Positions 15,991 through 22,300 of a DNA stretch of 26,284 bases are shown here, one piece after another. Position numbers and translations under genes: made by a program. The DNA comes from SZUA-186 sp041552135. GTDB taxonomy: Bacteria > Pseudomonadota > Gammaproteobacteria > UBA9214. A model generated the notes under the pieces. It made no database searches. It had not been told where the DNA came from and saw only the letters and a list, made by a program, of their open reading frames with translations. Positions within the stretch are counted from its first letter, which is position 1, and each line of letters starts with the position of its first letter. Where the stretch lies: contig JBFELL010000019.1 in assembly GCA_041552135.1 (NCBI GenBank), forward strand, positions 1-26,284, given 5' to 3'.

Positions 15991-16052
15991 TCGCAGCGCC
16001 AAGCCAGTCACACGCCAGCAAGGCACGGCCAACCGGATCATACGGAAATCGG

Positions 16053-16079
16053 GCCACGAAAGCGCATTTTCTGTGGCCG
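16053..16079. promoter_or_regulatory. Inverted repeat GGCCAC...GTGGCC in the gpmI-arsR divergent region
   Basis: GGCCAC at 16053-16058 and GTGGCC at 16074-16079 are perfect inverted half-sites separated by 15 bases. They lie just upstream of the TATAAT box of the arsR-type gene and between the two divergent genes. It could be an operator; nothing in the sequence identifies the protein that would bind. Confidence 0.35.
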
Positions 16080-16088
16080 AAACGGTTT

Positions 16089-16101
16089 ATTATTGTATAA
16101 T
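16089..16101 (+). promoter_or_regulatory. Consensus -10 box inside a palindrome, promoter of the arsR-type gene
   Basis: The palindrome ATTAT-TGT-ATAAT is exact, and its right half contains a perfect TATAAT -10 hexamer at 16096-16101. No good -35 is found 17 bases upstream (TGTGGC). ArsR-family repressors commonly bind AT-rich imperfect palindromes that overlap the -10, so this is a plausible self-operator. The start codon lies about 56 bases downstream. Confidence 0.5.
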
Positions 16102-16157
16102 GTTTTAGTAATGAATGCAGTAACCTATAACAGCCTGTACCGCACAAGGACTTGTTG

Positions 16158-16472
16158 ATGGTAACGATCACTGAACCCCTGATATCGCGTGATGAGGACA
16201 TCGACCGGGCATCACGCTCCCTGAAGGCCATGTCGCACCCGTTGCGCCTGAAAATACTCTGCACACTGGGCGATCAGGAAATCAGTGTGCAGGACATCGT
16301 CGAAAGTGTCGGCACCTCGCAAAGCAACATTTCCCAGCATCTCGCCATCCTGCGCGACAAGGGGATCCTGGCATCGCGCAAGGACGCCAACCGGGTCTAC
16401 TACCGTGTCGGCGACTCCCGGACCCTGCGTCTGATCAGCATGATGCGCGAAGTCTTCTGTTCGCATGACTAG
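16158..16472 (+). CDS. ArsR-family winged-helix repressor, SqrR/BigR/YgaV-like
   Basis: The 104-residue protein is a compact ArsR winged helix: helices around SLKAMSHPLRLKIL, the recognition region GTSQSNISQHLAILRDKGIL, and the wing RKDANRVYYRV. It lacks the ELCVCD metal site of classical ArsR/SmtB. It has exactly two cysteines, Cys35 in LKILCTL and Cys101 in VFCSHD, 66 residues apart. In the persulfide sensors SqrR (Cys41/Cys107) and BigR (Cys42/Cys108) the redox pair has the same spacing. The next gene encodes a rhodanese, a sulfur-transfer enzyme, which fits. The start at 16158 is chosen because AAGGA lies seven bases upstream; TTG codons at 16152 and 16155 are less likely. Confidence 0.88.
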   Translation: MVTITEPLISRDEDIDRASRSLKAMSHPLRLKILCTLGDQEISVQDIVESVGTSQSNISQHLAILRDKGILASRKDANRVYYRVGDSRTLRLISMMREVFCSHD

Positions 16473-16475
16473 TCC

Positions 16476-16487
16476 GCCGCCGGCGGC
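16476..16487. repeat. 12-bp GC palindrome after the arsR-type gene
   Basis: GCCGCC is followed directly by GGCGGC, four bases after the stop codon. There is no T-run, so a Rho-independent terminator is not supported on this alone. Confidence 0.35.
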
Positions 16488-16520
16488 CACAACCGAATAC
16501 AACCTGCCCGAACACCCCCG

Positions 16521-16549
16521 TTGGCCACCCCTGACGGCTTGATACACTA
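16521..16549 (+). promoter_or_regulatory. Weak candidate promoter for the rhodanese gene
   Basis: TTGGCC at 16521-16526 and TACACT at 16544-16549 are separated by 17 bases. Match to consensus is partial, and transcription would begin almost at the start codon at 16559, which argues against it or implies a nearly leaderless mRNA. Confidence 0.25.
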
Positions 16550-16558
16550 TGGCATGAC

Positions 16559-16990
16559 ATGAACATAAGCCAGCTCAGCGAATTCATCACCAACCACCCG
16601 ATGCTTATCCTGGCCGCCGTGGCCCTGCTTGCCATGCTGATTGGCGGTGAGCTCAAGCGCCGGATCAGCGGCGTGAAGGATGTCGGCCCCGGCGAAGCCA
16701 CGCGCCTGCTGAATCATGACAACGCCATCATGGTCGACATGCGCAGCGACAAGGATTTTCGTGACGGCCATATCGTCAATGCACTGCATGTGCCGGCCGA
16801 CAACAGCGACATGACCGCCAGGCTCGACAAGTACCGAGACCGGCCACTGATCGTCTACTGTCGCAGCGGCCAGCGATCCCTGCCGGTGTGCGGCAAGCTG
16901 CGCAAGCAGGGCTTCGAAAGGGTTTACAATCTGAAAGGCGGCGTACTTGGCTGGCAGCAGGCCGACCTGCCGGTCAGCAAGGGCAAGTAA
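16559..16990 (+). CDS. yibN: Membrane-anchored rhodanese-like protein, YibN-type
   Basis: The 143-residue protein has one N-terminal membrane segment (PMLILAAVALLAMLIGG, 14-30) and a single rhodanese domain (about 45-138). The active-site loop is CRSGQRS with catalytic Cys101, so sulfurtransferase activity is plausible. Size, N-terminal anchor and position before secB-gpsA match E. coli YibN, whose own loop, as I recall, lacks the catalytic cysteine at this place. In E. coli grxC lies between yibN and secB; it is absent here. The ribosome site is poor. The preceding gene encodes a possible persulfide sensor, which may regulate this gene. Confidence 0.9.
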   Translation: MNISQLSEFITNHPMLILAAVALLAMLIGGELKRRISGVKDVGPGEATRLLNHDNAIMVDMRSDKDFRDGHIVNALHVPADNSDMTARLDKYRDRPLIVYCRSGQRSLPVCGKLRKQGFERVYNLKGGVLGWQQADLPVSKGK

Positions 16991-17045
16991 TAACCGGCCG
17001 GCACACACAGCCGGATCAACCATACAGCACAATCAGGGGGGCCAC

Positions 17046-17522
17046 ATGGCCGAAGAAGAACAGCCAGCCGGCAATGGCGAGCAGAAAGTTGTCCAGGCAA
17101 CAAAGATCTTTCTCAAGGACGTCTCGTTCGAGACGCCGAACTCGCCGGAGATCTTCCTGCAGGAATGGCAGCCGGACATGAACATCGAAATCGACAGCAA
17201 GTCCCGGGCCCTCGATGTTGACCTGTATGAAGTCGTGCTGACCCTGACTGCCACAACCAAGGTGTCAGAGAAAACGGCCTATCTCGCCGAGGTCCAGCAG
17301 GCCGGCATCTTCCGGATGAAGGGCCTTGAGGATGCCGAGCTGCATCGCACACAGAATGTCTTCTGCCTGCGCTTTCTCTATCCCTACTGCTCGGCTGCCC
17401 TGTCGGATCTGGTCATGAAGGGCGGCTTCCCGCAACTGCTGCCCGCCCCCGTGAACTTCAATGCACTTTACCAGCAACGCATGCAGGCCGCGCAGCAGGC
17501 ACAGAGCCCTGAAGCCGGCTGA
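17046..17522 (+). CDS. secB: Protein-export chaperone SecB
   Basis: SecB is a cytosolic tetrameric chaperone that keeps precursors unfolded and delivers them to SecA for export. The 158-residue product carries the family blocks IFLKDVSFETPNSPEIF, YEVVLTLTATTK, AYLAEVQQAGIF, LFPY-equivalent FLYPYCSAALSDLV, and GGFPQLLPAPVNFNALY. The ATG at 17046 is preceded by AGGGGGG (17035-17041), a good ribosome site. It lies 55 bases after yibN and 32 bases before gpsA, as in the conserved yibN-secB-gpsA cluster. SecB also supports the idea that the secreted pilin-like proteins further along can be exported by the Sec route. Confidence 0.97.
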   Translation: MAEEEQPAGNGEQKVVQATKIFLKDVSFETPNSPEIFLQEWQPDMNIEIDSKSRALDVDLYEVVLTLTATTKVSEKTAYLAEVQQAGIFRMKGLEDAELHRTQNVFCLRFLYPYCSAALSDLVMKGGFPQLLPAPVNFNALYQQRMQAAQQAQSPEAG

Positions 17523-17554
17523 CACCGAAACCCGCCCAGCAGGAAAACTCACCG

Positions 17555-18568
17555 GTGCCTGACACAAGCGGTGATGCCATCACAGTCCTCGGTGCCGGCT
17601 CCTGGGGCACGGCGCTGGCCATACGCCTGGCCCACAATCACAACACCACTATCCTGTGGGGTCACGAGCCGCACTCCATGGCGGACATGCAGGAGCGGCG
17701 TGAAAACACGCGCTACCTGCCGGGCATTGCCTTTCCGGATAACCTGCTGATCGAGGCCGACCTGTCGCGCGCCATCGAGCAGAGCCGTGACCTGCTGATC
17801 GTCGTGCCCAGCCATGCCCTGCGCGAGGTCGTGCAGCAGGCGGCGCCGGCCTTCAAGCCGCGGACACGCATCGCCTGGGCCACCAAGGGCCTGGAGACCG
17901 GCAGCGGCAAATTCATGCAGGAGGTCATCGAGGAGGAACTCGGCACCCGCTATCCGACCGCCGTACTGTCCGGCCCGACCTTCGCGAAAGAGGTGGCCAT
18001 CGGGCTGCCGACCGCACTGACCGTGGCCTCGTTCAATCCGCCGTTTGCCAACGACATGGCCGGCCGGCTGCACGGCGAGGTCATGCGTGTCTACACCAGC
18101 GACGACGTCGTCGGCGTCCAGCTGGGCGGCACCGTCAAGAATGTGCTGGCCATCGCCGCCGGTATCGCCGACGGGCTCGGGCTGGGCGCCAACAGCCGCG
18201 CCGCCCTCATTACCCGCGGACTGGCCGAGATCATCCGCCTCGGTGATGCCATGGGCGCACGGCGCGAGACCCTCATGGGACTGGCCGGCGTCGGCGACCT
18301 GATCCTCACCTGCACCGACGACCAGTCACGCAACCGCCGGCTGGGACTGGCACTTGGCCAGGGCAAGCGGCTGCAGGCGGCCATCGAGGCGATCGGTCAG
18401 GTGGTCGAGGGTTTCAACACCGCCCGCGAAGTCGTGCAGCTGGCGCGGCAGTACCGGGTCGATATGCCGATAGCCGAACAGGTCTACCGGCTGCTGTACG
18501 AAGGCCTGCCGCCGGCGGAAGCCGTGCACAACCTGCTGGCACGCGGTATCAAGCCGGAAACGGGCTGA
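17555..18568 (+). CDS. gpsA: Glycerol-3-phosphate dehydrogenase [NAD(P)+] GpsA
   Basis: GpsA reduces dihydroxyacetone phosphate to sn-glycerol-3-phosphate, the backbone of phospholipids. The 337 residues include the NAD(P)-binding motif VLGAGSWGTALA (about 11-22), the NxxS/GPTFAKEVA block, GTVKNVLAIAAG with the catalytic lysine, SRAALITRGLAEI, and GVGDLILTC. Translation starts at a GTG at 17555 with AGGA ten bases upstream. It ends the yibN-secB-gpsA run. The product ends in RGIKPETG, a normal end for the family. Confidence 0.97.
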   Translation: MPDTSGDAITVLGAGSWGTALAIRLAHNHNTTILWGHEPHSMADMQERRENTRYLPGIAFPDNLLIEADLSRAIEQSRDLLIVVPSHALREVVQQAAPAFKPRTRIAWATKGLETGSGKFMQEVIEEELGTRYPTAVLSGPTFAKEVAIGLPTALTVASFNPPFANDMAGRLHGEVMRVYTSDDVVGVQLGGTVKNVLAIAAGIADGLGLGANSRAALITRGLAEIIRLGDAMGARRETLMGLAGVGDLILTCTDDQSRNRRLGLALGQGKRLQAAIEAIGQVVEGFNTAREVVQLARQYRVDMPIAEQVYRLLYEGLPPAEAVHNLLARGIKPETG

Positions 18569-18917
18569 CCGGCCCCCGGACCGGATTTCTCTGCGGGCGA
18601 TATCGCAATACCACCCTGCGCCGGACTCGATGAAACCGCGCTGACTTGCCGAAAAACCGTGTGTGTCCCGCAGACGCCGATCCGGGAGGGCACGCCGGGC
18701 TGGCCGGCACGCAACGGCCGGTCGCAATCATTGAGGCCTCCGCAGTGCATGACGCCGCATGCAATTTACCTTCATATGATCGAATAGCCACGGAAACACA
18801 CGGAATCCCGATAATCTGGATCTTTTCGTGTTATTCCGTGTGTTTCCGTGGCCATAGTCAGTGACAAGGAGGCAAGCCGAACCCGGGACGGGTCATGAAT
18901 CGTGTCATGCCCGATAG
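18569..18917. other. Non-coding gap between gpsA and trmL
   Basis: These 349 bases lie between the convergent ends of gpsA and trmL. The open frames here are short, overlap on both strands and look unlike their neighbours in residue make-up. The one clear structure is the inverted repeat at 18787-18852. GC content falls near that repeat. I see no T-run terminator for either gene. Confidence 0.65.
18787..18852. repeat. Perfect 20-bp inverted repeat with 26-base loop
   Basis: The arm at 18787-18806 (GCCACGGAAACACACGGAAT) is exactly reverse-complementary to 18833-18852. The repeat lies between convergent genes. The CCACGGAAACACACGGAA motif recurs in many bacterial genomes as a dispersed intergenic repeat, as far as I recall. 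It may act as a bidirectional transcription barrier, or be a non-autonomous mobile repeat. Confidence 0.75.
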
Positions 18918-19382
18918 CTAGCCGGCACCCCTGAAGCCCTGTTGTCGCCACGCCTCGTAGACTACCACCGCCACCGTGTTCGCCAGGTTCAGGCTGCGGC
19001 TGCCGGCGACCATCGGCAGGCGCAGCACGGCCGTATCACCGAGTTCCTCCAGTAGTGTGTCGGGCAGGCCGCGCGTTTCCGGGCCGAACAGGAAGGCGTC
19101 TCCGGCGCCGAAGGCAACACGGTCATAGCCGCAGCGCCCGCGGGTCGAGAAAGCCCAGCACCGTGCCGGTTGCACTGCCGTGCGAAAGGCCTGCAATGAG
19201 TCATGCTCGCGGACTGTTGCCCACTCGCGGTAATCGAGGCCGGCACGGCGCAGGCGGCGATCATCGAGTTCGAAACCCAGCGGCCGGATCAGGTGCAGGG
19301 CACTGCCGGTGTTCGCGCAAAGGCGTATGATATTGCCGGTGTTTGGCGGAATCTCCGGCTGGTAGAGCACTACATGAAACAT
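18918..19382 (-). CDS. trmL: tRNA (cytidine/uridine-2'-O-)-methyltransferase TrmL
   Basis: TrmL methylates the ribose of the wobble base 34 in certain leucine tRNAs. The 154 residues are a minimal SPOUT (SpoU) methyltransferase. The N-terminal MFHVVLYQPEIPPNTGNIIRLC and the SAM-knot motifs LFGPETRGLP and LRLPMVAGSRSLNLANTVAVVVYEA are diagnostic. E. coli TrmL has 157 residues. The start at 19382 is preferred; an ATG immediately before it (19385) is possible, while a long N-terminal extension would run into the divergent dehydrogenase gene. The gene starts only 20 bases from that divergent gene. Confidence 0.94.
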   Translation of the reverse strand: MFHVVLYQPEIPPNTGNIIRLCANTGSALHLIRPLGFELDDRRLRRAGLDYREWATVREHDSLQAFRTAVQPARCWAFSTRGRCGYDRVAFGAGDAFLFGPETRGLPDTLLEELGDTAVLRLPMVAGSRSLNLANTVAVVVYEAWRQQGFRGAG

Positions 19383-19402
19383 CATCGCACCCCGGGTATC
19401 GC

Positions 19403-20389
19403 ATGACCGTGAATGAACTGACCGAATCCGAAAAGCAGAAACTGGCCGTCGACTTCTGCGGCCTGTCATTTGCCACGCCGCTGGTGCTGCTGTCAGGCTG
19501 TGTCGGCTTCGGCGAAGAATATACACGCGTCAGGGGCTTTTCCAACCGCGCCGCCGGCGCCGTGTGCCTCAAGGGCACGACACTCGAACCGCGTCTCGGC
19601 AATGCACCGCACCGTATCGCGGAAACCCCGGACGGCATGCTGAACGCCATCGGCCTGCAGAACCCGGGCGTCGATCACGTCATCAACGCCATCCTGCCGG
19701 AGCTGGACTTCAGCGAAACGCGCTTCATCGCCAATGTCTCCGGCTCGACGCTCGAGGAATACGCCGAGGTAACACGGCGCTTCGACGACTCGCCTATCGA
19801 TGCCATCGAGATCAACATCTCCTGCCCGAACGTGAAAGAGGGTGGCGTCACCTTCGGCAACGACCCGGAGATGTCGGCGCGTGTCGTGGCCGCCTGCCGT
19901 GGCGTGACACAGAAACCGCTCATCACCAAGCTCTCGCCCAACCAGACCGATATCGCCGACAACGCCCGGCGCTGCATCGAGGCCGGCACCGATGCCTTTG
20001 CGGTCATCAACACCCTGATGGGCATGGCCATCGACATCACAACCCGCACCCCGGTCATCGGCAACAACCAGGGCGGCCTGTCCGGCCCTGCCATCAAGCC
20101 GGTGGCACTGCTGCGCACCCACCAGGTCCACCAGGTCTGCAAGCCGCACAACATTCCCATCATCGGCCAGGGCGGTATCACCAGGGCGCAGGACGCCATC
20201 GAATTCCTCATTGCCGGCGCAAGCGCCGTCGGCATCGGCACGGCCCTGTTCTACGATCCCCTGGTCTGCGACAGCATCAACCGCGGCCTGCTGGACTACC
20301 TGGAGCAGCAGCAGCTGGCCTGCCTCAGCGACCTCACCGGCAGCCTGCGGCTGCATGGCAACACCAACAGCCCCTGCATCAGCGCGTAA
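19403..20389 (+). CDS. Dihydroorotate dehydrogenase, class 1B-like catalytic subunit
   Basis: This FMN enzyme family oxidises dihydroorotate to orotate in pyrimidine synthesis. The 328-residue product closely follows PyrDB of Gram-positive bacteria: SGCVGFGEEY, KGTTLEPRLGN, RIAETPDGMLNAIGLQNPG, catalytic Cys141 in NISCPNVKEGG, KLSPNQTDI, INTLMGM, GGLSGPAIKPVAL and IIGQGGI. Gammaproteobacteria normally use the membrane class 2 enzyme (Ser base, quinone-linked). Class 1B normally needs PyrK, the Fe-S/FAD subunit that passes electrons to NAD; no pyrK is adjacent. The start at 19403 is chosen because earlier in-frame codons lie inside trmL. It might instead be a related enzyme that uses another substrate or electron acceptor. 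Confidence 0.85.
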   Translation: MTVNELTESEKQKLAVDFCGLSFATPLVLLSGCVGFGEEYTRVRGFSNRAAGAVCLKGTTLEPRLGNAPHRIAETPDGMLNAIGLQNPGVDHVINAILPELDFSETRFIANVSGSTLEEYAEVTRRFDDSPIDAIEINISCPNVKEGGVTFGNDPEMSARVVAACRGVTQKPLITKLSPNQTDIADNARRCIEAGTDAFAVINTLMGMAIDITTRTPVIGNNQGGLSGPAIKPVALLRTHQVHQVCKPHNIPIIGQGGITRAQDAIEFLIAGASAVGIGTALFYDPLVCDSINRGLLDYLEQQQLACLSDLTGSLRLHGNTNSPCISA

Positions 20390-20394
20390 GCCCG

Positions 20395-20412
20395 GGGCGC
20401 CGGCCGGCGCCC
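20395..20412. repeat. Perfect 18-bp GC-only palindrome
   Basis: GGGCGCCGGCCGGCGCCC begins five bases after the dehydrogenase stop codon. In RNA it would form a very stable short hairpin. No T-run follows, so it is not a standard terminator, though it may protect the 3' end or pause polymerase. Confidence 0.55.
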
Positions 20413-20436
20413 TGTCCAAAACCCCGATAAATCCTT

Positions 20437-20504
20437 CAGGCAATACCTGAGCGAAACGCTCAAGTTCATCAACGGCATGCCGTTACGAGGACAACGGTCG
20501 ACCG
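20437..20504 (+). promoter_or_regulatory. Structured leader with consecutive palindromes before the pilin-like gene
   Basis: Four symmetric elements follow one another: CAGG-CAATA-CCTG (20437-20449), TGAGCG-AAA-CGCTCA (20448-20462, sharing two bases with the first), the perfect palindrome AACGGCATGCCGTT (20471-20484) and the perfect palindrome CGGTCGACCG (20495-20504). They fill the interval between the dehydrogenase gene and the pilin-like gene. They may be regulator sites or stem-loops of a 5' untranslated region. No clear -35/-10 pair was found here. Confidence 0.45.
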
Positions 20505-20532
20505 CTGTCGCACCGCAATTCCACCGTACCGC

Positions 20533-20537
20533 AGGAG
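20533..20537 (+). promoter_or_regulatory. Strong ribosome binding site of the first pilin-like gene
   Basis: AGGAG lies nine bases before the ATG at 20547. It is the best ribosome site in the accessory cluster, consistent with high expression of a major structural subunit. Confidence 0.65.
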
Positions 20538-20546
20538 ACGCAGTTC

Positions 20547-21167
20547 ATGAAAATATTCAATTATCCGTTCGCTATGGTTGTCTTGCTGGCGAGCCTCGCT
20601 GCCGCGCCCGGCACTGCGATGGCAGACTCGGACAGTGATGACGGTGGCGGGCCACTGGCCGCGACCGCCAATCTCGACTTTCAGATTGTCATCCCCGGCA
20701 TCCTGCGCTTCCGGGTGGGTACTGACGGCAGCGGCAATGTCGACGAGATCCTGTTCGAACCGCCGATCGCCACCCTGGGTGACGGTACCGATACGAGCGC
20801 CAGTTCAGGTGGCGACATCAGCGCCGGCGTGGTCACGGTCAGCGTCTTCAGCAATGCCGGACTGATCAATATCGAGGAATCCAACAACGGTGGCGGTAAC
20901 GGCCTGAACAACGGCCCCGCCGGCGAGAACATCCCCTATTCGGAGATCATCACCGTCAGCAGCGACCCCACCAATTTCCCGGCACCTGCCCTGTCAGATT
21001 CCGCGACCAACGACGAGGACGTCACGCCGACCAGTGGCAACAACAAGGTCACCAACCGCAGCGAGACCTGGACCTATACCTACGACAACTCGACGCTGTA
21101 TCCGGCCGGCACCTATGGCACCAGTGCCAACGGTGGCCGCGTGACCTATACCGCGACGTCTCCCTGA
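20547..21167 (+). CDS. Secreted pilin-like subunit 1 (probable major fibre subunit)
   Basis: I do not recognise a named family with certainty. The 206-residue protein has a signal peptide (MKIFNYPFAMVVLLASLAAAPGTAMA, cleavage after AMA), then an acidic Gly-rich start (DSDSDDGGG) and a domain rich in Gly, Ser, Thr and Asn with alternating hydrophobic strands. There is no Cys and no C-terminal anchor. It aligns by eye with the next secreted protein at three places: LRFRVG/LSIRVG with ATLGDGT/ARLGNGT, GENIPYSEI/GNTIPFSEI, and AGTYGTSANGGRVTYT/AGTYNGRIVYT. The fold is probably Ig-like, as in chaperone-usher pilins. It has its own terminator, so it can be expressed more than the genes behind it. 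Confidence 0.75.
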   Translation: MKIFNYPFAMVVLLASLAAAPGTAMADSDSDDGGGPLAATANLDFQIVIPGILRFRVGTDGSGNVDEILFEPPIATLGDGTDTSASSGGDISAGVVTVSVFSNAGLINIEESNNGGGNGLNNGPAGENIPYSEIITVSSDPTNFPAPALSDSATNDEDVTPTSGNNKVTNRSETWTYTYDNSTLYPAGTYGTSANGGRVTYTATSP

Positions 21168-21202
21168 TACGATAATCGGGGAATATCGGCATCACAATCA
21201 GG

Positions 21203-21235
21203 GCGCCGCTGGCGGATACCGTAGCGGCGCTTTTT
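21203..21235 (+). terminator. Rho-independent terminator between the two pilin-like genes
   Basis: GCGCCGCT at 21203-21210 pairs perfectly with AGCGGCGC at 21223-21230 around a 12-base loop, followed by TTTTTGTTT. It lies 35 bases after the first pilin-like gene and 59 bases before the next. Partial read-through would set a high ratio of subunit 1 to the downstream proteins. Confidence 0.85.
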
Positions 21236-21293
21236 GTTTCCCCCGGCACACGGTAGCATTGGCGAACCAGGACCTCTTCACCCAGGGTATGCC

Positions 21294-21818
21294 ATGTCCG
21301 CCAGCCGGTCCCGAAAATTTGCCGTTTCCTGCCTTGTCTTTTTCCTGTTCCAGGGATCGATGGCGGAAGCCATAACCTTCAACCTGCGCAACGATGCGAC
21401 GCCGCGGCTCAGCATCCGCGTCGGCGCCAGCAACAACATCAGCGAGGTGTCCTTTGCAGTGCCTGCCGCCCGACTCGGCAACGGCACGCCGGTAGCCGGA
21501 TCACCGGGAATTCGCATCGAGCTGAGAATACAGGCCTCCGGCGCCAACCCGCTGACCGGCTACCTGTCCGCAGACTCGCTGAGCAACCCGCTAACCAACG
21601 AGAATGGCAACACCATCCCGTTTTCCGAGATCAGCTGGACGGCACAGGATGGAGACATCCCGTCGGGCAGCTTTAACGCTACGACCAGCCAGCCCCTGGT
21701 CAGCTTCCCCAGCTCCGGCAGGATCCGGGACCGCCACACATTCAGCTATGCCAACACCGTGGATGTCGAGGCCGGCACCTACAACGGGCGCATTGTTTAC
21801 ACCTGGGCCATACCATGA
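21294..21818 (+). CDS. Secreted pilin-like subunit 2 (paralogue of subunit 1)
   Basis: The 174-residue product begins at the ATG preceded by AGGG six bases upstream; an in-frame start at 21234 lies in the terminator. It has a signal peptide (MSASRSRKFAVSCLVFFLFQGSMAEA, cleavage after AEA) and a single beta-rich domain starting ITFNLRNDATPRLSIRVG. The domain shares its strand pattern and several short motifs with the preceding gene, ending in AGTYNGRIVYTWAIP. The mature part has no cysteine. It lacks the acidic Gly-rich N-terminal stretch of subunit 1. It could be a minor or initiating subunit. Its stop overlaps the start of the next gene (ATGA). Confidence 0.72.
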   Translation: MSASRSRKFAVSCLVFFLFQGSMAEAITFNLRNDATPRLSIRVGASNNISEVSFAVPAARLGNGTPVAGSPGIRIELRIQASGANPLTGYLSADSLSNPLTNENGNTIPFSEISWTAQDGDIPSGSFNATTSQPLVSFPSSGRIRDRHTFSYANTVDVEAGTYNGRIVYTWAIP

Positions 21819-22300
21819 GGTGTTATCTGCTGACAGCGTTGTTAATGCTTGGCGGCTTCGCGGTCCAGGCGGAACGACTCGATGATTCGCTCTCGCCCAG
21901 ACAGCAGTTCGATGCCCCGCTGGACTGGAAATACCGTGACAGCATGGATGACGACCCGGACGAGGGCCGGCTGAACGCACTCACCGCACGGGCGCACCAC
22001 GTGGAAGTACGGCTGAACACCGCCAGGTTCGTGGACAGGCTGGCGCGCATCTATATCAGACTGCCGCTGAACGTCCGCGGCACAGTCGATTCGACCGCCC
22101 TGCGCATGAGCTGGACGACCAACGGCCGGTTTGCCGACGGCTCGGTGACGGCGGGCAATCGTGCCCGGCTGTTCGAGGGGAAAATTACCGAAGATGTCAT
22201 GACCGACGTGTTTGATATCATCTTCGAAATCGACGCACGCCAGGTCCTCAACACAATCCGCTTCCAGCCCGTTTATGAAATCGAACTCCTTGAAAACTGA
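21815..22300 (+). CDS. Small secreted protein of unknown family in the pilin-like cluster
   Basis: I do not recognise this 161-residue protein. It has a signal peptide (MRCYLLTALLMLGGFAVQA, cleavage before ERLDD), an acidic linker (DSMDDDPDEGRL) and a C-terminal part (about 50-161) with alternating strands such as HHVEVRLNT, ARIYIRLPLNV, FDIIFEI and FQPVYEIELLE. The mature part has no cysteine. It is translationally coupled to both neighbours: ATGA overlap upstream and a 26-base overlap with the chaperone-like gene downstream. It may be a third fibre subunit, an adhesin-like tip or an assembly factor; the sequence does not decide. Confidence 0.75.
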   Translation: MRCYLLTALLMLGGFAVQAERLDDSLSPRQQFDAPLDWKYRDSMDDDPDEGRLNALTARAHHVEVRLNTARFVDRLARIYIRLPLNVRGTVDSTALRMSWTTNGRFADGSVTAGNRARLFEGKITEDVMTDVFDIIFEIDARQVLNTIRFQPVYEIELLEN

